From: Chloroflexi bacterium RBG_16_72_14
GTDB lineage: Bacteria > Chloroflexota > Limnocylindria > Limnocylindrales > CSP1-4
DNA: 5,323 nt
Reading direction: 5' to 3'
NCBI GenBank assembly: GCA_001797035.1
Contig: MGOE01000106.1
Span: forward strand, 1 to 5,323
Shown here: piece by piece, positions 1-5,123 of the stretch
Layout of the letters: every line of letters begins with the position of its first letter
Numbering within the stretch: position 1 is the first letter of the stretch
Translations under genes and position numbers: made by a program
The notes under the pieces: generated by a model
The model's input: only the letters and a program-made list of their open reading frames with translations
The model's database searches: none
What the model was told of the DNA's origin: nothing

Positions 1-1
1 G

Positions 2-91
2 ATCGTGCGCGCGAAGTACACCGGGATCGTGGGCAGCGCGGACGTGGACGTGATCGTGAGCCTGATCAAGGGAGAAGGTGTCATCCGGTGA
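2..91 (+). CDS. 3' end of an unidentified gene (partial)
   Basis: An open frame enters from the left edge and ends with TGA at 89-91. The 29 visible codons read as a soluble-looking tail, including RAKYTGIVGSADVDVIVSLI and ending KGEGVIR. Third positions are nearly all G or C, and the hydrophobic and charged residues alternate as in a folded alpha/beta domain, so this is probably a real C-terminus. I do not recognise the family from so short a piece. Its stop overlaps the GTG start of the next gene (GTGA, 88-91). That arrangement implies co-transcription and translational coupling with the oxidoreductase downstream. Confidence 0.65.
   Translation: MVRAKYTGIVGSADVDVIVSLIKGEGVIR
71..78 (+). 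promoter_or_regulatory. Shine-Dalgarno for the luciferase-like oxidoreductase
   Basis: GGAGAAGG lies nine bases before the GTG at 88, inside the last codons of the preceding gene. It is the only purine-rich stretch near that start. It supports GTG 88 as the true initiation codon and a GTGA stop/start overlap. Confidence 0.6.
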
Positions 92-1023
92 TCCGACGCA
101 CCCCCGGCCGGCCGCTCGGGGTCGGCGTCCAGCTGCCCGAGGTGGAGCGCGAGGTCCGCTGGCCCGAGCTGCGTGCCATCGCGCGCACGGCCGAGCAGGC
201 CGGGTTCGATTCGATCTGGGTCGGCGACCACCTCCTGTACCGGTACGCGTCGGGCGAGACGCGCGGCCCGTGGGAGGCGTGGATGACGCTCGCCGGCCTC
301 GCCGAGGCGACGGAGCGGGTGGCGCTCGGGCCGCTCGTGGCGGCGACGGCGTTCCACGCGCCGTTCATGCTCGCCAAGCTGGCCTCGACCGTGGACGAGA
401 TCTCCGGCGGGCGCCTGGTGCTGGGTCTCGGCGCCGGCTGGAACGACACCGAGTTCGCGGCGCTCGGTGCCCCGTTCGACCACCGGATCAGCCGGTTCCA
501 GGAAGCGTTCACGATCGTGCGCACACTGCTCGCCCAGGGCGCGATCGACGTCGAGGGCGAGTACTTCAGCGCCCGCGACGCGGAGCTGCTGCCGCGCCCG
601 TCGCGGCCCGGCGGGCCGGAGCTCCTGATCGGGTCCAGCGGCCCGCGGATGCTCGCCGCCACGCTCCCGTACGCCCACGCATGGAACGCCTGGTACGCGG
701 ACACCGGCAACCGGCCCGAGGGAGTCGCGCGTCTCCGGGACCTCGTGGACGAGGCCGCGCGGGCCGCCGGCCGCGACCCCGCCGACATCGAGCGGACCGT
801 CGCCGTCCAGGTCCGGATGCCCGGCGGGCGAGGCCGGGTGATGGGCGACACCGACCCCCGCCAGGACGTGCCGCCGCTCGAGGGCCCGGCCGAGGTCGTC
901 GCGGAGGCGCTGCGCGCGTACGCGCGCGAGGGGATCGGGCACGTCCAGCTGGTCGTGGACCCGATCGACGAGGCGACCGTCGCGGCGCTGGCGCCGGTGC
1001 TGGAGCTGCTGGACCATGGCTGA
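88..1023 (+). CDS. Luciferase-like (LLM class) F420-dependent oxidoreductase
   Basis: The 311-residue product belongs to the bacterial luciferase-like superfamily of TIM-barrel flavin/F420 enzymes, and the length is normal for the family. Seen in the sequence: an N-terminal strand GVGVQLP (11-17), then AEQAGFDSIWVGDHLL (35-50) with the conserved D-x-x-W-x-x-DH pattern. The core block RVALGPLVAATAFHAPFMLA (77-96) follows, then the signature SGGRLVLGLGAGW (106-118). Next come the FQEAF helix (137-141), the beta strand ELLIGSSGPRML (178-189) and a final barrel repeat (263-292). Members in high-GC soil bacteria usually use F420H2 rather than FMN. That cofactor is inferred from family resemblance, and the substrate cannot be read. 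There is no signal peptide, so the enzyme should be cytoplasmic. The start is GTG with a good Shine-Dalgarno, overlapping the previous stop, so it probably sits last in an operon that begins outside the window. About 100 bases separate it from the next gene, which has its own promoter-like element. Confidence 0.9.
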   Translation: MIRRTPGRPLGVGVQLPEVEREVRWPELRAIARTAEQAGFDSIWVGDHLLYRYASGETRGPWEAWMTLAGLAEATERVALGPLVAATAFHAPFMLAKLASTVDEISGGRLVLGLGAGWNDTEFAALGAPFDHRISRFQEAFTIVRTLLAQGAIDVEGEYFSARDAELLPRPSRPGGPELLIGSSGPRMLAATLPYAHAWNAWYADTGNRPEGVARLRDLVDEAARAAGRDPADIERTVAVQVRMPGGRGRVMGDTDPRQDVPPLEGPAEVVAEALRAYAREGIGHVQLVVDPIDEATVAALAPVLELLDHG

Positions 1024-1070
1024 CCCCGACCCGTCGCGCGGCATGGGCAGGGGGTTCTTCCGGCCGCGGT

Positions 1071-1086
1071 GGGGTGCTAGCATCCC
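1071..1086 (+). promoter_or_regulatory. Palindrome over the -10 box, possible operator
   Basis: The perfect 8-base palindrome TGCTAGCA (1075-1082) is flanked by GGGG and TCCC, giving a 16-base near-palindrome with one mismatched pair. It covers the presumed -10 element of the Lrp/AsnC-family gene. Regulators of this family commonly repress their own promoters, so an autoregulatory site is plausible. In DNA this GC-rich a short palindrome may also be chance. Confidence 0.3.
1075..1083 (+). promoter_or_regulatory. Extended -10 promoter element of the Lrp-family gene
   Basis: TGC followed by TAGCAT (hexamer 1078-1083) fits an extended -10 box (TGn-TAnnnT) for a housekeeping sigma factor. It would start transcription near 1090 and give a leader of about 36 bases before ATG 1126. 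The -35 region is weak: only TTCTTC at 1055-1060, 17 bases upstream, resembles one. The element sits in the 102-base gap between two genes, where a promoter is expected. Confidence 0.55.
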
Positions 1087-1125
1087 GGCCCACCGACGAC
1101 CAAGCGACCCGAAGCGGGAGCGCCC

Positions 1126-1626
1126 ATGAGCGAGGCACGACGCGCCACCAATGGCCGGGCCTCCAACGGCCGTGGCCTCGAGATCTCGGAGCTCGACAAG
1201 CGGATCATCGAGCACCTCCAGGAGGACGGCCGCCGGCCGTTCACGCAGATCGCCGCGGACCTCGGCGTCTCGGAGGCGGCCGTGCGGGCGCGCACCAACC
1301 GCCTGATCGAGCGCGGGATCCTCCAGGTCGTCGGGGTGACCGACCCGCTCAAGCTCGGGTTCCAGCAGTGGGCGATGATCGGGATCCGGTGCGAGGCCGC
1401 GCGCCTGATCGAGGTCGCCGAGGCGGTCGCCGCGTTCCCCGAGACGGACTACGTCGTCGTCACCGCCGGCAGCTACGACATCCTGGTCGAGGCCGTGGCC
1501 GAGGACAACGAGGCCCTGCTCCAGTTCCTGTCCGAACGGCTGCGCAAGATCCCGGGCGTCCGCGAGACCGAGACGTTCGTCTACCTGCGGCTGATGAAGC
1601 AGAGCTACCAGTGGGGGACCCGGTAG
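1126..1626 (+). CDS. Lrp/AsnC-family transcriptional regulator
   Basis: The 166-residue DNA-binding protein has the standard two-domain layout. A poorly conserved, polar N-terminal extension (1-19) precedes a winged helix-turn-helix at about 20-68: LDKRIIEHLQEDGR, then TQIAADLGVSEAAVRARTNR as the HTH, and LIERGIL as the wing. The ligand-binding and oligomerisation (RAM) domain covers about 80-158, with the core VVTAGSYDILVEAVAEDNEA (111-130) and a final helix RKIPGVRETETFVYLRLMK (140-158). The family binds amino acids or related small molecules and forms dimers to octamers on DNA. The effector here cannot be read. The start ATG has a GGGAG sequence (1116-1120) five bases upstream. The gene stands alone between two gaps of about 100 bases, with its own -10 element. 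Possible targets are its own promoter, the oxidoreductase or the trans-sulfuration enzyme; this is inference from position only. Confidence 0.92.
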   Translation: MSEARRATNGRASNGRGLEISELDKRIIEHLQEDGRRPFTQIAADLGVSEAAVRARTNRLIERGILQVVGVTDPLKLGFQQWAMIGIRCEAARLIEVAEAVAAFPETDYVVVTAGSYDILVEAVAEDNEALLQFLSERLRKIPGVRETETFVYLRLMKQSYQWGTR

Positions 1627-1636
1627 CGCGCGTCGC

Positions 1637-1650
1637 GCCGCCCGGGCGGC
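1637..1650. repeat. Perfect 14-base GC palindrome in the gap upstream of the cyclase
   Basis: GCCGCCCGGGCGGC is fully self-complementary. It lies between the end of the Lrp-family gene and the -10-like element at 1678. No T-run follows, so it does not look like an intrinsic terminator. It could be a protein-binding site upstream of the cyclase promoter or a chance palindrome in GC-rich DNA. Confidence 0.3.
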
Positions 1651-1677
1651 TCGGCGAGGCGCCGGACGGCGACGGGG

Positions 1678-1683
1678 TAGGAT
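1678..1683 (+). promoter_or_regulatory. -10-like element (TAGGAT) before the GGDEF gene
   Basis: TAGGAT lies in the 100-base gap and would start transcription near 1690, about 37 bases before GTG 1727. It resembles the elements at 1078 and 2399. No recognisable -35 box is visible 16 to 18 bases upstream, and the TGn extension is absent, so the case rests on position and on similarity to the other two. Confidence 0.45.
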
Positions 1684-1726
1684 TCGGTCAAGCGGCCGAG
1701 CGATGGCCGCCGACGGGGGCTGACGC

Positions 1727-2401
1727 GTGGAGATCGAGCTGAGCCTGGCGCTCCTCGCCATCGCCGTGCTGACGGGCGTCGCGCTCGCCGCCACGATGGC
1801 GCTCCGCCGCGAGCAGCGTCGGGCACGCGAGGCCGCCTTCCGGTACGCGACCGTGGACGCCCTGACCGGGCTCCGCACGCGTGCCTACCTGTTCACGGCG
1901 CTGGAGCGCGAGCTCGCCCGGAGCGAACGGACCGGGCGCGGGTTCTGCCTCCTGATGATCGACCTCGATGACCTCAAGGGCGTCAACGACCGGTACGGCC
2001 ACCTCGTGGGGGACCGGGCGCTGCGGTCCGTGGGCGAGGTCATCGGCGACGGGATCCGCCGGATCGACACGGGGGCCCGGTTCGGCGGGGACGAGTTCGT
2101 CGTGCTCCTGCCCGAGACCGATCCGACCGGCGGCTGGGTGCTGGCCGAGAAGATCCGGCGGGGCGTCGCGGAGGCGGGGATCACGGTCGACGGCGAGCAG
2201 ATCCCGACCTCCGTGTCCGTGGGGCTGGTCACGTACCCGGGGGAGGCCGCCACGATCGACGAGCTGCTCGAGCGCGCGGACGAGGCCATGTACCGCTCCA
2301 AGCGCTCCGGGCGGGACCGCGTGACCGGGGTGCCGGTCATGGACGCCGAGGGCACCCAGGCCGAAGGCGCTCCGGCCGGGGGTCGCGGCCGCCCGGTGTA
2401 G
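1727..2401 (+). CDS. Membrane-anchored GGDEF diguanylate cyclase
   Basis: The 224-residue protein should condense two GTP into cyclic di-GMP at the inner face of the membrane. Residues 3-26 form one hydrophobic segment, followed by a basic linker (RREQRRAR) that places the rest in the cytoplasm. The GGDEF domain covers about 41-200. It opens with DALTGLRTR (44-52), has the metal and substrate motif IDLDDLKGVNDRYGH (78-92), and carries an intact RFGGDEF active site (GGDEF at 120-124). R111 and D114 form an RxxD product-inhibition site at the canonical five-residue spacing before GGDEF. The C-terminal helix contains ADEAMYRSKRSGRDRV. There is no PAS, GAF or periplasmic sensor and no EAL domain, so the signal input is unknown. 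The last 20 residues are a Gly/Ala-rich tail. GTG 1727 has a purine-rich ACGGGGG (1713-1719) seven bases upstream and places the membrane segment at the N-terminus. The stop codon TAG lies within the -10-like element of the next gene. Confidence 0.92.
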   Translation: MEIELSLALLAIAVLTGVALAATMALRREQRRAREAAFRYATVDALTGLRTRAYLFTALERELARSERTGRGFCLLMIDLDDLKGVNDRYGHLVGDRALRSVGEVIGDGIRRIDTGARFGGDEFVVLLPETDPTGGWVLAEKIRRGVAEAGITVDGEQIPTSVSVGLVTYPGEAATIDELLERADEAMYRSKRSGRDRVTGVPVMDAEGTQAEGAPAGGRGRPV

Positions 2402-2404
2402 GAT
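2399..2404 (+). promoter_or_regulatory. -10-like element giving a possible leaderless transcript
   Basis: TAGGAT includes the TAG stop of the cyclase gene (2399-2401). Six bases separate it from the GTG start of the trans-sulfuration gene at 2411. Transcription would therefore begin at or next to the start codon. No Shine-Dalgarno sequence lies before that GTG (only CGGCCG), which fits leaderless translation, common in high-GC actinobacteria. No clear -35 box is seen. The alternative is simple read-through from the cyclase gene. Confidence 0.45.
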
Positions 2405-2410
2405 CGGCCG

Positions 2411-3661
2411 GTGACCGACCCGCCTTCCCGGCCCGGACCTTCCACGCGCGCGATCCGTGCCGCGTCCCGCCTGCCGTCGGTCGCCCAGCGGCCGACGTCC
2501 GTCCCGATCTACCAGACCGCGACGTTCTCGTCAGCCGACGCTGACGAGCTGGCCGCGGTCCTCACCGGCGAGCAGCCCGGGTACGCCTACAGCAGGATCG
2601 ACAACCCCACCGTCACCGCCCTGGGCGACGCGGTCGCCGAGCTCCACGACGCCGAGGCCGGGATCGCCCTGGCCACCGGCATGGCCGCCATCCACGCCGC
2701 GTTCCTGTCGCTGCTCCGGGCCGGGGACCGGCTCCTCGTCGGCCAGGTGGGCTACGGCACGACGCGCACCCAGGCGGTCTCCGCCTTCGGCCGGCTGGGC
2801 GTGGACGTGGGCTACGTGGACACGACGGACGTCGCCGCGGTCGAGGCCGCGCTGGCCGCCGCCCCGACGCGCGTCCTCCACGTGGAGACGATCGCGAACC
2901 CAACCTGCGTGCTGGCGGACCTGCCCGTGCTGGCCGGGGCCGCCCATCGCCACGGCGCGCTGCTCACGGTGGACAACACGTTCGCCTCGCCGGTGGTGTG
3001 CCGGCCGCTGGCGCACGGCGCCGACCTCGTGATCGAGTCGGCCACCAAGTACCTGTCCGGGCACTCGGACGTGATGGCCGGCGCCGTCGTGGGGTCCGCC
3101 GAGCGGATCGCGGCAGTCCGGTCCGCGCAGATCGACACCGGGGCCACGCTCGGGCCGTTCGCGGCGTTCCTCGTCCTGCGGGGCATCGCGACGCTCGCGG
3201 TCCGGATGGAGCGGCAGGCGCGCACCGCGGCGGCACTCGCGGCGTGGCTGGAGCGTCGGGACGGCGTGAGCCGCGTCATCTACCCGGGCCTCGCCAGCCA
3301 TCCACAGCGCGACGTCGCGGAGCGGATCCTCGACTCCGGCGGCGCGATGCTGTCCGTGGATCTCGCCGGCGGCCGCGAGGCGGGCCGCGCCTTCTTCGAC
3401 GCGCTGACGATCCCGGAGCGCACCGCCAGCCTCGGCAGCGTCCACACGATGGTCGTCCACCCGCCGACCTCCTCCCACCGGGCGCTCGATGCCGCGGCGC
3501 TGGCCGCGGCGGGGATCGGCGAGGGCCTGCTGCGCGTCTCGGTGGGGCTGGAGGACGAGGCGGACCTCGTCGCGGACTTCGACGCCGCCCTCGCGGCCGC
3601 ACGGGCAACGGGCGTGCCGGCGGCCGCCCCGGCGCCGGCGCCCGCGCACACCCTCGCGTAG
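2411..3661 (+). CDS. PLP-dependent trans-sulfuration enzyme (Cys/Met metabolism family)
   Basis: The 416-residue enzyme is a fold-type I PLP protein of the cystathionine gamma-synthase / cystathionine lyase / methionine gamma-lyase / O-acetylhomoserine sulfhydrylase family. It includes the expected TRAIRA start (12-17) and SVPIYQTATF (30-39). The phosphate-binding YSR is at 60-62, ALATGMAAIHA at 86-96 and the cofactor-stacking Tyr at 115. ETIANPT follows at 159-165, TVDNTFASP with PLP-contacting D188 at 186-194, and ESATKYLSGHSDVMAGAVV with Schiff-base Lys K213. The substrate-carboxylate Arg, R375, lies in LRVSVGLED (374-382). All catalytic residues are intact. Which reaction it performs cannot be settled from sequence alone, so no symbol is given. 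The tail after about 399 is Ala/Pro-rich and probably disordered. GTG 2411 is the only start that keeps the whole conserved N-terminus. It lies nine bases after the cyclase, lacks a Shine-Dalgarno, and is followed closely by the ResB-like gene. Confidence 0.92.
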   Translation: MTDPPSRPGPSTRAIRAASRLPSVAQRPTSVPIYQTATFSSADADELAAVLTGEQPGYAYSRIDNPTVTALGDAVAELHDAEAGIALATGMAAIHAAFLSLLRAGDRLLVGQVGYGTTRTQAVSAFGRLGVDVGYVDTTDVAAVEAALAAAPTRVLHVETIANPTCVLADLPVLAGAAHRHGALLTVDNTFASPVVCRPLAHGADLVIESATKYLSGHSDVMAGAVVGSAERIAAVRSAQIDTGATLGPFAAFLVLRGIATLAVRMERQARTAAALAAWLERRDGVSRVIYPGLASHPQRDVAERILDSGGAMLSVDLAGGREAGRAFFDALTIPERTASLGSVHTMVVHPPTSSHRALDAAALAAAGIGEGLLRVSVGLEDEADLVADFDAALAAARATGVPAAAPAPAPAHTLA

Positions 3662-3665
3662 GAGG
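3660..3665 (+). promoter_or_regulatory. Near-perfect Shine-Dalgarno overlapping a stop codon
   Basis: AGGAGG overlaps the TAG stop (3659-3661) of the trans-sulfuration gene. It is the strongest ribosome binding site in the window and has no ATG, GTG or TTG at a usable distance in the ResB frame. The codon at optimal spacing (six bases) is ATC at 3672. The overlap of stop and binding site suggests translational coupling between the two genes. Confidence 0.65.
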
Positions 3666-3671
3666 CCGGCG

Positions 3672-5111
3672 ATCGCGACCATCGCGGCGCGCCGTCCGGC
3701 CGCGCGCCCCCTCCCCGGACCCGCCACCCGGCTCGGCAATGCCGTCTGGAGCCTGCTGACCTCGGAGGACTTCGCCGTGCTCCAGATCATCGCCCTGTCC
3801 CTGCTGGCGGTCGTGGGCATGACGCTCCGCCAGCTGCCGGGGTTCGCCTTCCGCTCGCCGACCGACTACGCGAACGAGATGAACCGGCTCCACGCACAGT
3901 ACGACCCGGTGCTGGGGACGGGCCTCGTGGACGCGCTGGAGCGGCTCCAGCTGTTCCGGGTGTTCAGCTCCACGTGGTTCAGCGTCGGGCTTGCCGTGCT
4001 GATCATCTCGATCGTCGCCTGCACGATCGATCGCACGCCGCGCCTGTGGCGCCAGAGCGCGGACATCCGGGTCGTCCAGCCGGACCCCTACTTCGACCCC
4101 AGGCTCCCGGACCGCGCGCTGATGGCCGGCGTGGACGCGCCCGCGATCGAGGCCGCGCTCCGCCGCCGACGATTCGCCGTGCGCCGCGAGGCGGTTGACG
4201 GCGCCACCTTCCTGTACGGCGACCGGCACCGGTGGACGAAGCTGGCGACGCTGCTCACCCACACCGGTCTCGTCCTGTTCCTCGTGGCGGCGGCGGTGAC
4301 GTCGCGGTTCGGGGACGAGCAGGGCCTGGTCGTCGCCGAGGGCGAGTCGCTCACGGTCCAGCCGATCGGCACGCCGGGGCTGCTGCTCGTGCGCAACCTC
4401 GGCTTCGAGGCGCCGGGGTTCGACACCGGCAGCCCCACGGACTTCCTCACCCACCTCGCGGTCTACCAGGACGGGCGCCAGATCGCCGAGAAGACGATCC
4501 GCGTCAACGACCCGCTCGCGGTGGGCGGCTACACGTTCCACCAGAACGGCTTCGGGCCCGCGCCGGACATCGTGATCCGCGACCAGGACGGCGGCGTGCT
4601 GTGGACCGGGCCGATCCCGATGACCGACCAGGTGGCCGGGTTCCCGCTCGCCGAGTTCGCCGTGCCCGGACGGGACGTGGCGCTCCAGCTGCTGCTCCGG
4701 CGCCAGCCGGACGGGACGGGCGTGGTGCTCATCCTGCCGTTCCGCGCGGTGGGCACGAACCCGGACGGGACGCCGGACGTGGTGGGGCTGGAGCCGCTGG
4801 CCCTGGTCCGCGGCGATAGCGCCACCGCCCTGGGGACGGACTTCTCCATCGAGCTGCGCGGCTTCGCCGACTTCACGCTGCTGATCGCGAAGCGGGACCC
4901 GGGCCAGGGGCTGGTGTGGACCGCGTTCGGGCTGCTGATCACGGGTCTCGTGATCACGTTCTGGCTGCCCCGCCGGCGGGTGTGGGGCCGGCTGGACGGC
5001 GACGGGCGGCTGGCGCTGGTGTTCCGCGCCGACCGCTACGTGGACGTGGGCCGCGAGTTCGGGGGGCTGCTGGACGACCTGGTCGCGGCCCGGCGCCGCG
5101 GCCCCGGCTGA
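3672..5111 (+). CDS. resB: ResB/Ccs1-type cytochrome c biogenesis protein, probable ATC start
   Basis: From ATC 3672 the product is 479 residues and matches ResB/Ccs1, the System II partner of CcsA/ResC that delivers heme to apocytochrome c outside the membrane. Residues 26-31 (WSLLTS) lead into membrane segment 1 (about 34-51); segment 2 is about 103-119. Segment 3 (about 193-210) has LLTHTGLVLFLV with H197, the position of the conserved heme-ligand His. A large external domain (about 212-410) contains GGYTFHQNGFGP (285-296). The closing motif KRDPGQGLVWTAFGLLITGL (407-426) begins segment 4, followed by LPRRRVWGRL. The start is the uncertain part. The conserved W-x-L-x-S region precedes GTG 3777, so that start is too short. 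The only upstream ATG (3489) would add 61 Arg-rich residues read out of frame inside the previous gene. ATC 3672 has AGGAGG six bases upstream. No CcsA partner is seen in the window. Confidence 0.85.
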   Translation: MATIAARRPAARPLPGPATRLGNAVWSLLTSEDFAVLQIIALSLLAVVGMTLRQLPGFAFRSPTDYANEMNRLHAQYDPVLGTGLVDALERLQLFRVFSSTWFSVGLAVLIISIVACTIDRTPRLWRQSADIRVVQPDPYFDPRLPDRALMAGVDAPAIEAALRRRRFAVRREAVDGATFLYGDRHRWTKLATLLTHTGLVLFLVAAAVTSRFGDEQGLVVAEGESLTVQPIGTPGLLLVRNLGFEAPGFDTGSPTDFLTHLAVYQDGRQIAEKTIRVNDPLAVGGYTFHQNGFGPAPDIVIRDQDGGVLWTGPIPMTDQVAGFPLAEFAVPGRDVALQLLLRRQPDGTGVVLILPFRAVGTNPDGTPDVVGLEPLALVRGDSATALGTDFSIELRGFADFTLLIAKRDPGQGLVWTAFGLLITGLVITFWLPRRRVWGRLDGDGRLALVFRADRYVDVGREFGGLLDDLVAARRRGPG

Positions 5112-5123
5112 GCGGCGAGTCCC

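Noticed and set aside
1703..1723. ATG 1703 as the start of the cyclase
   Set aside because: This frame stops after six codons at TGA 1721-1723, so GTG 1727 is the start.
1627..1726. Intrinsic terminator between the Lrp-family gene and the cyclase
   Set aside because: The palindrome at 1637-1650 has no loop and no T-run after it, and high-GC DNA gives many such stems by chance.
78..1742. Plus-strand open frame of 554 codons spanning the oxidoreductase and the Lrp-family gene
   Set aside because: It is an Arg/Gly/Pro-rich out-of-frame reading across two well-supported genes and the promoter gap; it stays open only because stop codons are rare in this composition.
3489..3671. ATG 3489 as the start of the ResB-like gene
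   Set aside because: It would add 61 residues, nearly all Arg, Pro, Ser and Thr, read out of frame within the previous gene. ResB proteins have no such extension, and no ribosome binding site supports it.
3764..3779. GTG 3777 with GGAGG (3764-3768) as the start of the ResB-like gene
   Set aside because: Spacing is good, but this would remove the WSLLTS region that normally leads into the first ResB membrane segment. The GGAGG is explained by the codons for Ser-Glu-Asp.
2531..3820. Minus-strand open frame of 429 codons opposite the trans-sulfuration gene
   Set aside because: Its sequence is low-complexity and rich in Arg, Gly and His, with no domain, and the opposite strand carries every conserved PLP-enzyme motif.
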